A stretch of DNA of 17,307 nucleotides, taken from assembly GCA_001839685.1 (NCBI GenBank), contig MLAK01001391.1, forward strand, positions 1 through 17,307. The letters are read 5' to 3'. The notes beneath the pieces were generated by a model, which made no database searches, was not told where the DNA came from, and saw only the letters and a list, made by a program, of their open reading frames with translations. This DNA is from Tritrichomonas foetus. Lineage: Eukaryota > Parabasalia > Tritrichomonadida > Tritrichomonadidae. Numbering within the stretch: position 1 is the stretch's first letter; the number at the start of each line of letters is the position of its first letter. This document shows, piece after piece, positions 8,702-17,263 of the stretch. Made by a program: the position numbers and the translations under genes.

Positions 8702-9778
8702 TTATTTTATAAAACTAATAGGAACATCATAAAAAACTAAAGTTACTTTATATTTGGTATTAATATCAATATTAGGCTGTAGTTGAATAAAATTACAAAA
8801 TATAAATAGATCAAGTGAGAAAAATAATTGAATCGATTTGATGAAAAGATCAACAAAAATTTGATTTCTTGTATTGGGATGATTTTTAAAGATTTGATCA
8901 ATCAATTCGAAATTATAATTTTTTATTGCATGTTGAAATAAAAGCTCAAAAGTCAGATTCATATTTTGGGATTCCATTAAGTATTGTAACAATTCTAAAT
9001 GATTATATTGAATAGACTTATATACGCACTCGTTATCATATTTATATTTGGATTCAGATTCTAATGTATTGATAATTTCGTGATTACCACCAATAATACT
9101 GTATTCTAAGGATTTTTGGTTGTAATCAACCTTATTAAGCCATAGATACTTGAATATTTTAATAGATCCATATATTAATGAACAATCCATTATACTTACT
9201 CTAAGAGGATAACTATTATCAGTATTGATCAAATTAATATATGATGTTCTAAGCTGATAGTCCAAATCGAAGTTTTCAATACAAGATATATATGATATAA
9301 ATGAATCGAGATCATCTTGAAGAATAAATTTCATTAATTCCGCATCTAATTTGTTAACATAATATTTATTTTGTTTTGTATTAGTTTCGAAAAGTTTATC
9401 TGTAAAGTTATGTTCTTCAAAAAGATATTTAATAATTTCTTGATTTCCTTTAAAGAATCCAAATATTGTTGTAGAATGAAACATTTCTTTCAGATTATAT
9501 TCAATAATTAGTTCATTTATGATTCTTTTGATTTTGGCAATATTTGATTGACTAGAAGATCTAACTATTAGACTTCGTGAAAGTAGTAAAAGGAATCCAT
9601 CATAAATCATAAAAGAGGATTTGAGTTTTATTTTGTTTAAAAACAAAAATAAAGTCTTAAAATTGGCGTCAATGTCGGAATCTTTATTGTCAATAACTTG
9701 GAAGAATTTTTTTTGTAGTTTTGCAAGTATTTCTATCGAATTTTTTAGTTCATTCCATCCTGGGTATTCACCATACAT
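8702..9778 (-). CDS. DUF3447/ankyrin-type protein, 5' open part (358 aa)
   Basis: The product has an N-terminal helical region followed by degenerate ankyrin-like helices. The segment around residues 194-240, including SLEYSIIGGNHEIINTLE, is typical of DUF3447, a domain common in large trichomonad protein families. The frame ends at TAA (8702-8704) just after QPNIDINTKY, inside a 49-nt spacer, and recognisable ankyrin units continue downstream in another frame. The protein is therefore probably truncated relative to its relatives. Open frame extends to 9814 without an ATG; the ATG at 9778 is chosen because a good Initiator lies 7 nt before it. Partners are unknown; ankyrin repeats generally bind proteins. 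Confidence 0.65.
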   Translation of the reverse strand: MYGEYPGWNELKNSIEILAKLQKKFFQVIDNKDSDIDANFKTLFLFLNKIKLKSSFMIYDGFLLLLSRSLIVRSSSQSNIAKIKRIINELIIEYNLKEMFHSTTIFGFFKGNQEIIKYLFEEHNFTDKLFETNTKQNKYYVNKLDAELMKFILQDDLDSFISYISCIENFDLDYQLRTSYINLINTDNSYPLRVSIMDCSLIYGSIKIFKYLWLNKVDYNQKSLEYSIIGGNHEIINTLESESKYKYDNECVYKSIQYNHLELLQYLMESQNMNLTFELLFQHAIKNYNFELIDQIFKNHPNTRNQIFVDLFIKSIQLFFSLDLFIFCNFIQLQPNIDINTKYKVTLVFYDVPISFIK

Positions 9779-9787
9779 AATAAATGA
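9779..9787 (-). promoter_or_regulatory. Initiator of the DUF3447/ankyrin gene
   Basis: TCATTTATT lies directly before the ATG, with +1 at 9785. It matches the trichomonad Initiator well and would give a 7-nt leader, which is within the usual range for these organisms. Confidence 0.55.
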
Positions 9788-10093
9788 CGTAAAGGTGAAT
9801 TTATTCACCAACACTTATCGTTTCAACTAAATAAGTTCTGAAAAAAATATTTTTTTTCAAAGCCAAATTTTAACATTGCCTCTTTATTATCAGTCCTAAT
9901 AAATTAACAAAATTGAAAAGATATGAATAGAGTGAATGGGTGTTGATTTTTTGTGATATTATGTAAGGAAAAGAAAAAATAACATTTTTACGTGGAATTT
10001 GAGCCTGTGTAAGTCACATTTTGGCTGGTGTTTATCTCATTTTTGTTATGAGAAAAATATGAATTCAAATAATGAATCTTCATTTGAAAGTGA
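9788..10093. other. Intergenic stretch without a supported gene
   Basis: AT-rich, with T/A homopolymer runs near 9841-9857. No gene, repeat or clear regulatory site was seen apart from the ankyrin-gene Initiator at its left edge. Confidence 0.6.
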
Positions 10094-10303
10094 TCAATGA
10101 GGATTTTGAATTGTCATTCCGAGAACATCTTTGTCGAATGATGATAACAATATAATTTGGGTGTCATTATCTAAAAACTCATAAAAATGCTCAGAAATAA
10201 AAGTTGTTTCTGACTCAACTCGTTCGAAATGCATCGAAATTAAGGATCTATGAACGTGACTATGAATGCTTTTGTTGTTCAATATAAGTGGAAATGATTT
10301 CAT
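10094..10303 (-). CDS. Small ORF of unknown function (69 aa)
   Basis: The ATG at 10303 lies 14 nt past the stop of the cytidylyltransferase gene, on the same strand but in a different frame. Its codons look protein-like and are less A/T-extreme than the surrounding spacer. The product (starting MKSFPLILNNKSIHSHVHRS) has no membrane segment. It faintly recalls the N-terminal BTB-like segment of some trichomonad ankyrin or leucine-rich proteins, but this rests on impression only. It could be a complete small gene, a remnant of a larger one, or a chance ORF. No clear Initiator precedes it. Confidence 0.35.
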   Translation of the reverse strand: MKSFPLILNNKSIHSHVHRSLISMHFERVESETTFISEHFYEFLDNDTQIILLSSFDKDVLGMTIQNPH

Positions 10304-10316
10304 TGATAGAATTATG

Positions 10317-10320
10317 TTTA
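10317..10320 (-). terminator. TAAA poly(A) signal overlapping the cytidylyltransferase stop
   Basis: The stop TAA is followed by A, giving TAAA. In trichomonads the UAAA polyadenylation signal often includes the stop codon. The overlap is seen; its use is inferred. Confidence 0.45.
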
Positions 10321-11346
10321 TTCAGCTTGAGTTTCATACGAAGATGATTCCTTCTTCTTGTTTCTACTCGCGTAGTGGCTGTAATTCTTAAGTACCCTGT
10401 GTACCACACCCTTAGCTGAGTAGTCAGGATAGTCAGATGCAATTCTTCTGAAGATTCCGAGTTGTTTTGGTACTCTGAAAGCGTCCTCTTCATTTGTTCT
10501 TGTTGGTGCTGATCCTTCCACGACAACATCTGGCTCGATCTGATTCATGAGTTCTTTTGTAATCACATAAGGCGCGCCAATAATCACGTCATCGACATAT
10601 TTCATGGCAAGGACATTCAACACTCTTTCCTGGAGAGTCATGATTGGATAGGCGGGACACATGAGTGCCTCCATTGTTGGGTCATCATGCACACCAACGA
10701 CCAAATAATCGCCCATTTCCTTGGCCTTTCTGAGGAACGACACATGACCGGGGTGAAGCAAATCAAAAGTGCCGTCACAATAGACGATACGATCGCCATA
10801 TCTTGGTGTTTTAATGTTGGAAAACTGGGCAATCCGATGAGTGGTTGGAATGTAAGTGTGCAAGGAGGAGGCTGAGCCCGCGACATCTTTCAATAGCGAT
10901 ACATCAAATCCTTCGGGAAGTTCCTCTTTTGGCAATCGAATCATTCTTCCGATGAGGTTTGTTGTTGAAATGGCCTTGGTTCGAGGAACAGTCGCGAATC
11001 TATTTTTCTGGATAAGTTCGATATAGCAATTTTCTCCGTTCTCGTTATATACAACATCATCTCCGTGAATTGCGACATCGCAGTTGTATCGATCGATCCA
11101 TTCGAGGCTTGGCGTATATGGAGCATCTGGAACGACTTGATCCACCCATTTGCAAGCTGAAACTATTTCCATTCTTTCTTTCAAGTTGAAAACCGGCATC
11201 CCTTTGCTCGCGGTGATGGCTTCATCGTTATGAACACCTGCAACAAGTTCGTCTGCAAGGCTTTTGGCTTGCCTGAGGAAATTGAAGTGACCAAAGTGGC
11301 ACAAATCATAGCATCCATCGCACCAGACTCTCCGATATTTAGACAT
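10318..11346 (-). CDS. ECT: Ethanolamine-phosphate cytidylyltransferase (342 aa)
   Basis: Joins CTP and phosphoethanolamine to give CDP-ethanolamine and pyrophosphate, the regulated step of the Kennedy pathway to phosphatidylethanolamine, in the cytosol or on ER membranes. Two tandem cytidylyltransferase domains are visible, the diagnostic layout of this enzyme as opposed to single-domain choline-phosphate cytidylyltransferase. Domain 1 has HFGH at 17-20 in a CDGCYDLCHFGH context and RTKAISTT at 122-129; domain 2 has HPGH at 198-201 in CDGTFDLLHPGH and, as usual for the family, no RTxGIST. The usual Gly of RTxGIST in domain 1 is Ala here. Length lies between the yeast and human enzymes. The start is the only sensible ATG, four residues before the first strand. 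No close Initiator was seen upstream. Confidence 0.95.
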   Translation of the reverse strand: MSKYRRVWCDGCYDLCHFGHFNFLRQAKSLADELVAGVHNDEAITASKGMPVFNLKERMEIVSACKWVDQVVPDAPYTPSLEWIDRYNCDVAIHGDDVVYNENGENCYIELIQKNRFATVPRTKAISTTNLIGRMIRLPKEELPEGFDVSLLKDVAGSASSLHTYIPTTHRIAQFSNIKTPRYGDRIVYCDGTFDLLHPGHVSFLRKAKEMGDYLVVGVHDDPTMEALMCPAYPIMTLQERVLNVLAMKYVDDVIIGAPYVITKELMNQIEPDVVVEGSAPTRTNEEDAFRVPKQLGIFRRIASDYPDYSAKGVVHRVLKNYSHYASRNKKKESSSYETQAE

Positions 11347-11752
11347 TTGTGTGCTTCGATGTAAAAAATAAAACTAATCTATTGAATCGAAAAGTTATAT
11401 GACCGGAACTATATAATTCAACTTTTTGTGAAACAATCATTGCAAAATTCTGAGAATTATTGAAAATATTCAATAGTTTCATATAATTTCTGAATTTTAC
11501 AACAGTTTGATAGCAATGACATTCTGTTTGCTCAACGTAAAAGCTTAACATCATATAGAGATAGAATTTATTCATGAAAAAATAGAGATTATTTTCACAC
11601 ATCATTCAATACGATTGAATAGTTTCAATTGTTTTCAATTTTTTATTTCTTGATTCAATTTATTTGTCTTTCCCAGAATGAAATTGAGGATTTTGAATGA
11701 TGAGTAGAAAATATTCTCTTTCATGGAAATTTTATTATCGCTAATTACAGAT

Positions 11753-11887
11753 GTCAGGAAGCCAAACGGCTGTTTTTTGTTTTGATAATATCTTCCTATA
11801 TAAAAGAGTTTAAATAAAAATAATTGATTTTTAATTGAGTATATAATTTATAAATATTTTTAAATTCTTTTTAGTTGGCTTCCTAAC
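11753..11887. repeat. Short inverted-repeat structure (135 bp)
   Basis: AGGAAGCCAA (11756-11765) is answered by TTGGCTTCCT (11875-11884), extending to 13 bp per arm with one mismatch. The interior is very AT-rich. It may be a small degenerate MITE; no clear target duplication was found. Confidence 0.4.
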
Positions 11888-12006
11888 CTCTCTAATCACT
11901 AGGCTCTATTTTTGATAGAGATCTCCGAATTCACGTTAATAACGAAATAAATTCTATTGTTGTTATTATTTTTATCAAAAATATACTCATTGAATAATCA
12001 TTACAA

Positions 12007-13059
12007 AAACATCGTATAAAGATATTTTGAATCAACTTTTTTTCCAGACAGGATAAGTTTCTCGAAAAAAGAAAAACACTACATCGTTACATACTAGATA
12101 GACTATCGATATATGATTATTAAATTGTTCAGCAGCTTGGTCACTTGACAATTTCGAAAAATGATATTTGATTTTTTTTCAGTAAAAAATTATTAATTTG
12201 ATTTAAATTTCATAGTATAATCTTATTTATATTTAAATATTATGAATATATAATTAATTTGAAGTTTAAATGGTTTTAAAGGGTAGAAAAAATAATAATT
12301 TCTAAAACCGTGGTTTTTCAATTTTTCAGGATCTCTAACCCCAAATCCTAATTATTTTTGATATAATTTATTTTTATCAAGTGAAATTAAGAAAATAATG
12401 AATAGGCCATTCTGTACACCAAAGAGTTTTTTTATTTTTGAATTTTTACACATCATCTGCTTAATATTTTCTAATTTTTTCGAGTATAATTACAAATAAA
12501 TACCATGTATATTTATGATAGACCACTTATTTTTGAACACTCATATTCTAACACAACATTCTTTTCTGAAAAAAATTGAATAGAAAATGAAATAAAATTC
12601 CTAAAAAACTCGAATTTTCATTATTTCGCGATAATTCTTCGTAGAATTTCAATAAATATAATATGATATAAATATATCACATTTTCAAAGTATTCCTCTG
12701 CTTCTACCAATATCTGTAAAAAAGGATGTTTTTTGGTGAAACTTTTTGAATGTCTATTCAATTTCCCCAAACTTAAAAAATCACAGAAAAAACAATCTTT
12801 ATTTGCAATATATTATTGCCAATTTATTAACCATATAATATCAATATCAAATAAAAATTAATTTTCAAAAAAAAGTTATTCGCACCTTCTGAAAAATGAA
12901 TTTTAGAAAAAAAAATGTTTCATAAAAAAAGTCATTTTTCGAAAATGCTTGGTAGAAATTCCTTAAAAATAGCATATTTATTCTAGAGAAAGTTACCTGC
13001 ACATCATATAAAAAAATGAGATCAATCTTGGGTCAAAAAGCGATCTTTATACGATGTTT
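12007..13059. repeat. Degenerate 1.05-kb inverted repeat
   Basis: AAACATCGTATAAAGAT (12007-12023) is repeated exactly in inverted form at 13043-13059 (17 bp). Further in, TTTCGAAAAATGA (12152-12164) is answered by TCATTTTTCGAAA (12932-12944), in collinear order, with weaker similarity between (CAGGATAAGTTTCTCG against GCAGGTAACTTTCTCT). The arms differ by indels, which fits an old foldback element or an inverted duplication. Confidence 0.5.
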
Positions 13060-13494
13060 ACAAAAATTAGAAAAAAAAAATATTGGCAATAAATTACCTA
13101 TTAATGAAATTATGCAATAGCTATTTGAAGAATTGGATTTCATTATGTTTACCAAATATCCCTTTTCAAATCAATTATTTCTAATTATAGGGGAAAAGAC
13201 AAAGAATATTGAATTCGTCAATATTTTTCCTTCTTTCAATTTTTCAAATATATTTTTGAAATACATATAGAAAAAAAAATTGTGAGAGAATATAGAATTA
13301 ATTTGAATTTCACGAATTAATCGTGCTGTTATCTTTTGAGTGATGTTCCTCATTAAAATGTCAAAATAGATAATGCTTTCAATTGGTTTATGATCAACAG
13401 AACTCAGAACTCATTAAACAAAACTCGGTTAACTTTCCATTCATTAACATATCCATATCACTTTTCAAATTCAAAAAGTTAAACTTTTTTGGGG

Positions 13495-13794
13495 GGCAGG
13501 ATTTTTTTTCCTATGAGTTTTGTTTTTTGACACTAAAAATGGGTAAATGTGATGTGACTTTGCGGGCCCCTTCGACTCATTCGGCCATTGGAAGAGGTGC
13601 TGCCACNTGANCACAGCTTCGGATCGCTTCGCTCCCTCCGCTGTGTTCACGTGGCGCACCTCCTCCATGTCGAAGTGACCCAAAGAACCAGCAAAGTTCA
13701 CATCACATTTACCCATTAGGTTTTTTCCACTTTTGACCTTTATTTGACCTTTCACTTCACATTTACAAAACTCATAGGAAAATAAATCTCTGCC
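13495..13794. mobile_element. Foldback MITE (300 bp) with exact 9-bp target-site duplications
   Basis: TTTTTGGGG occurs at 13486-13494 and 13795-13803, directly flanking the element. Its ends are GGCAGGATTT and the inverse AAATCTCTGCC. Collinear inverted blocks run inward: CCTATGAGTTTTGT (13510-13523) with its complement at 13765-13778; AATGGGTAAATGTGATGTGA (13538-13557) with its complement at 13698-13717; and a GC-rich stem (13590-13617 with 13640-13666) around a 22-nt loop. The two N bases (13607, 13611) lie in this stem. There is no transposase. A 9-bp duplication is typical of Mutator-like (MULE) transposition, which suggests the family that moved it (inference). Base composition is far richer in GC than the flanks. 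Confidence 0.85.
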
Positions 13795-13803
13795 TTTTTG
13801 GGG

Positions 13804-14136
13804 TCATTAAAATTATTAAACAAGTAAATATAATGTATTTAATGCATTGATATTTCTGTCTGCACCCTTATTCATACTTTTTGGAATTGCAGCTTGAATA
13901 AAATGACGATTCATAGAGTGAATTGAAACAGAAATTAAATTTGAATGTTAATAAGCTTTATGGACCCATGTAATTATATATGAGTAACCAAAATCAAGAT
14001 ATCAATCGATGTTACTCCAAGAAAAAAAAGTGATTTGGAAACAAGAATAGCCGAAAATAACTTTTTGAATCTTTTTTTGGCCATTCAACTTTTTCACCAA
14101 GCATTTCATCATCTATTCCCGAAGTTTCTTTATCTT
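13804..14136. other. Leader region of the transporter gene
   Basis: AT-rich sequence between the MITE and the ATG at 14137. Reading frame continues in phase upstream to 14035 but has no ATG. TCATCATCTATT around 14106-14117 is only a partial Initiator match (+3 is C). Nothing else was recognised. Confidence 0.5.
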
Positions 14137-15156
14137 ATGTCTTTCTTAATTATCCTGATCGGTATTTCATTTTGCACAGCAACGTCTCTTATTCTCATCA
14201 ACAAAAAAGTTATGAACGATTATGGATTCGAATGTCCAACATTTTTAACATCATATCATTTCGTCCTCTCAGCGATTTTATTGAATATTATGGGCAGACT
14301 AAACCTTTTCCCACTCGACAAAAATGTTCCTACTTCAGTCCGTTGGTCAACTGCGGCTTTTGGTGTCGGCTCAATCGTTTTTCTCAATCTCAACTTAAAA
14401 GTCAACTCAATTGGATTTTACCAGCTCTCAAAACTCTGCAATATTCCATGCATGGTTATCTACAAGCTTATTTTCAGGCACGAGAAAACGCCAATCGAAA
14501 CTCTGATATCGCTGGGAATATTATTATGCGGCTTATGCTTGTTCACTGTAAACGATGTCCAATTTAACATTCCTGGAACTGTCATTGCCCTGCTCGCCAT
14601 TTTTTCCACGACTGTTTTTCAATCACGATCAGCATACATGCAGGGGCAGTATGGAATCACAGGCACTCAATTAAATCAGATTGTTGCTTTTCCTGAATTC
14701 GTTATCTGCTTCACAGCTGCCTGCTTCTTTGAAACACACGGACCAAAAAGTATTTTCGCACATAAATTTAAGACAATTGAAATCGTCTTGATTTTATTGA
14801 CTGGCGTTTTTGCAGTTTTCGGAAACATTGTCGGCTTCATCATGATTGGAAAAACTGGACCAGTTTCGTTCCAAGTTATCGGTCACACAAAAACTATCTT
14901 GATTTTCGTCTTCGGACTGATGATGTTTCCACCTAAAACTTACGAATCACCTGAACAGAAGAGAAAGAAGATTACTGGGCTTGTGATTTCAATGATTGGT
15001 GTATTTATGTATACTTACTTCGAATTGAAGATTCGCGATAAAGAAAACAAAATCAAGGCAATGAAGGCACAGGAAGAAGAAGATAATCTTGAGGAACCAC
15101 TTGAAAACAGAGGTGAAGAAGGAATCTTCCAAAAAGCAGTAAACACCGAAGAATGA
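14137..15156 (+). CDS. SLC35E3-like drug/metabolite-superfamily transporter, TPT domain (339 aa)
   Basis: A multi-pass antiporter of the triose-phosphate-translocator/nucleotide-sugar transporter group, expected in Golgi or ER membranes. About ten hydrophobic segments are visible, from FLIILIGISFCTATSLILI at residues 3-21 to the last near ITGLVISMIGVFMYTYFEL. The layout follows SLC35E3: a strand-like LINKKVMNDYGFECPTFLTSYHF after helix 1, a NLNLKVNSIGFYQLSKL segment, and TGPVSFQVIGHTKTILIFVFG near the end, matching the conserved SPVTYNMFGHFK-type region. The acidic cytosolic tail (EEEDNLEEPLENRGEEG) is longer than usual. Substrate cannot be told from sequence. The start is the only in-frame ATG before helix 1. 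A TAAA lies 8 nt past the stop. It converges on the 7TM gene. Confidence 0.85.
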   Translation: MSFLIILIGISFCTATSLILINKKVMNDYGFECPTFLTSYHFVLSAILLNIMGRLNLFPLDKNVPTSVRWSTAAFGVGSIVFLNLNLKVNSIGFYQLSKLCNIPCMVIYKLIFRHEKTPIETLISLGILLCGLCLFTVNDVQFNIPGTVIALLAIFSTTVFQSRSAYMQGQYGITGTQLNQIVAFPEFVICFTAACFFETHGPKSIFAHKFKTIEIVLILLTGVFAVFGNIVGFIMIGKTGPVSFQVIGHTKTILIFVFGLMMFPPKTYESPEQKRKKITGLVISMIGVFMYTYFELKIRDKENKIKAMKAQEEEDNLEEPLENRGEEGIFQKAVNTEE

Positions 15157-15443
15157 AATTGACTAAAATAGAATGTCATTAGAATTATTAATAAATACTG
15201 GATATATGATTTGTTTTACTTTCTCTTGCGAATTCTTATTTCACATTATTATCGATGATTTTATTATGTTATGAAAAGATGTAAGTATCGATGAATTATA
15301 TTGTGAAAAAGGTAGAAATCAACTCTCTTTAATCTACTATCAGCTCAATTTAACATTAAATAAAAAAATCAGATGTGTTTCATTTCTAAATTAAAATTTA
15401 ATGTAATTTATTTTTCAATACAACAAATCAATCAGTGATAAAA
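15157..15443. other. Convergent 3' intergenic region
   Basis: Separates the transporter and the 7TM gene, which end facing each other. A TAAA at 15164-15167 follows the transporter stop, and AATAAA on the minus strand near 15407-15413 lies downstream of the 7TM stop. No other feature was seen. Confidence 0.5.
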
Positions 15444-16865
15444 TTATAGAATACCTTTTTCATCTGGTTGATTCAACGGCACAGACAAATCTCTATTTAC
15501 ATTATCATGTTCAGATCCATGATGGTTTGTTATACTTGTTTCATGACGAGAAGCACGAATGATGATTGGTTGTGGAGGTAAAACCATGCCTTCTTGCCAA
15601 ACAGCTGTTCCTTGTCTAACTTCATCCGAATTTGCATTTAAGTTAGCAATATCTTCAAGATTCAATTCAGTCGGTACATTTTCTCCGTCAGCAACCATCA
15701 TATACCCATTCCTTGTAGTTTTCTTCAGCCTAAATATCCAAGCTGCTGTTGTCATTAACGCTAAAGTTACAATATCATAAATCAGAATTATAATCCAATA
15801 TGGAATGATTAAAGTTTTACCAAAAATGGTTTTGAACATTAATAATACAAAATAAAAAAGCACAGCCATTGAAATCGTCCTAAACATTCTGCATTTGGCA
15901 TAGATTGGTGTAGTTTCTGGATTAATTCCAGATTGGGAAATCACCAAAAGATGGGCAACAACAACATGAAGTGCTTCTCGAATACTTTTCACTAATTCAT
16001 GATAATACAGCATTGCTCCACAAAATCCGACAAATAAAAGTCCAATTTGTACATATAAACTATAATACATATAATCTATTAATAACATTGGTACTATAAA
16101 AATCAAGGAATAAACAATGGAAAGAAAAATTCCAACCCAATTTACAGTATCAATAATAATGCACCAACCTTTAGCAGCCATCATCATAGCAGAAAGAAGA
16201 CAAACTTCTTGAATAGCTCGAAAAACCATTGAAACAGGAGTTAAGGTTGAATAGTCATCCGATCGATGATTATGATAGATTTCAAAAAAGCTAATAATAC
16301 TGGAAAGTAATGTAAAAACAAAAGTAATTGTTAAATATGTATGTAGTGAATTTTTCAGAGTGAAATTGCAAAGCCAGTTAATTAGCCATACAACTAAGAG
16401 TAACCCAAAAAGAGATGAAGAAACGGGTTTGGTATAAATGCAAGGAATGATGCGATAATCAAGATGAGAATTTGGATTTAAAAATGATAAAGAAAACTGG
16501 TAGTATGAACCAGAATTATCACATGAAATGAAAATGGGTGTATAGTATGACTTGTATCCAATGATTTCAGAGTATGAGCCAAATCCATCATTCAAAGTTA
16601 AAGTTTTTGAATAATTTACTTGAAAAAGACGTGAAATAGTACTGCAATCATATGTTTCTGTGCCCATTGTAATTGCCATAATCGTTGATGTTTCATACGA
16701 ATTGGCAACAGCAATGTAAATTTGCTTATGTTTGGATGAAGAAATATTAATTGTGAAAATTCCATTTTTTTGGAATCCAAAATCTTCAAGAAAAAGAACA
16801 GGTGAAGTTTTGGAGATACTCTTCTGCTGCCGGAATAAAAGCAAACAAAGAATGGATAAAAACAT
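15444..16865 (-). CDS. GOST / Lung-7TM family membrane protein (473 aa)
   Basis: A hydrophobic N-terminus (1 to about 11, LSILCLLLF) acts as signal peptide, followed by an extracytosolic beta-rich domain with Cys73, Cys115 and Cys142 and several N-x-S/T sites, then seven membrane helices at about 152-170, 177-197, 212-230, 241-263, 268-288, 328-346 and 352-378. AKGW at 231-234 after helix 3 is the hallmark of the GOST group (GPR180, TMEM145, TMEM87, GPR107). A cytosolic tail of about 90 residues has PPQP and acidic segments. Relatives place a GOLD-like domain in the Golgi lumen or outside the cell and act in trafficking or ion transport; the role here is inferred. AKGW followed by Cys rather than Thr suggests GPR180/TMEM145-like rather than TMEM87. 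Start ATG is preceded by a good Initiator. Confidence 0.8.
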   Translation of the reverse strand: MFLSILCLLLFRQQKSISKTSPVLFLEDFGFQKNGIFTINISSSKHKQIYIAVANSYETSTIMAITMGTETYDCSTISRLFQVNYSKTLTLNDGFGSYSEIIGYKSYYTPIFISCDNSGSYYQFSLSFLNPNSHLDYRIIPCIYTKPVSSSLFGLLLVVWLINWLCNFTLKNSLHTYLTITFVFTLLSSIISFFEIYHNHRSDDYSTLTPVSMVFRAIQEVCLLSAMMMAAKGWCIIIDTVNWVGIFLSIVYSLIFIVPMLLIDYMYYSLYVQIGLLFVGFCGAMLYYHELVKSIREALHVVVAHLLVISQSGINPETTPIYAKCRMFRTISMAVLFYFVLLMFKTIFGKTLIIPYWIIILIYDIVTLALMTTAAWIFRLKKTTRNGYMMVADGENVPTELNLEDIANLNANSDEVRQGTAVWQEGMVLPPQPIIIRASRHETSITNHHGSEHDNVNRDLSVPLNQPDEKGIL

Positions 16866-16884
16866 GATTTTATTTTTTCTGAAA

Positions 16885-16891
16885 GATATGA
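16885..16891 (-). promoter_or_regulatory. Initiator of the 7TM gene
   Basis: TCATATC with +1 at 16889, 24 nt before the ATG. It matches the trichomonad Initiator pattern TCA-pyrimidine-A/T. Confidence 0.5.
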
Positions 16892-17263
16892 AACATTCAA
16901 AAAGTTTGACTCCGCCTCAAAATTTGAATAAACTACTGAATTGTAAACATTAATCTAAAATTTTGATTCAATTAATCGCTCATTATCCTTTCAAAATATT
17001 CCGAATTTCAGCGTCTCTCATCCGTCATACTGTGATATTACAATTTTAAATGAAATTCTTCATGTGATTTCCCTACTCAAAATTGCTGCTATATCCAACC
17101 CAATAGTTCTATTTTTTTTCCACGAACAGATTTGCGATAATCGCTCAAAGGTGTGATTAATAGGATTTTACCAAATTTTCAGAGATAGATATGCATCTTT
17201 CGACTGGATTCAAATTCTATTTACTTTTTTAGAAACGGTGATAAAAAATGTGAATTGGAATTA
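16892..17263. other. Intergenic stretch before the right terminal repeat
   Basis: AT-rich, no gene seen on either strand. It lies upstream of the 7TM gene and so may contain upstream promoter elements, none of which could be identified. Confidence 0.55.

Larger units (their letters stand above)
11347..13485. other. 2.1-kb AT-rich gene-free region
   Basis: No credible coding region on either strand: open frames are short and of low complexity. Two inverted-repeat structures are described separately. The region lies upstream of the cytidylyltransferase and, beyond a MITE, upstream of the transporter gene, so both promoters may draw on its ends. Composition is dominated by A/T homopolymers. Confidence 0.65.

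Noticed and set aside
11339..11605. Minus-strand 88-codon open frame upstream of the cytidylyltransferase
   Set aside because: It overlaps the start of that gene in another frame, is rich in Phe, Tyr and Asn as expected from AT-rich spacer, and shows no domain.
13383..13755. Open frames on both strands across the MITE
   Set aside because: They run through the N bases and the hairpin arms; the frames arise from the GC-rich element and encode nothing recognisable.
14035..14136. N-terminal extension of the transporter
   Set aside because: The stretch is open but has no ATG and is not typical of the family's N-terminus; the ATG at 14137 sits directly before helix 1.
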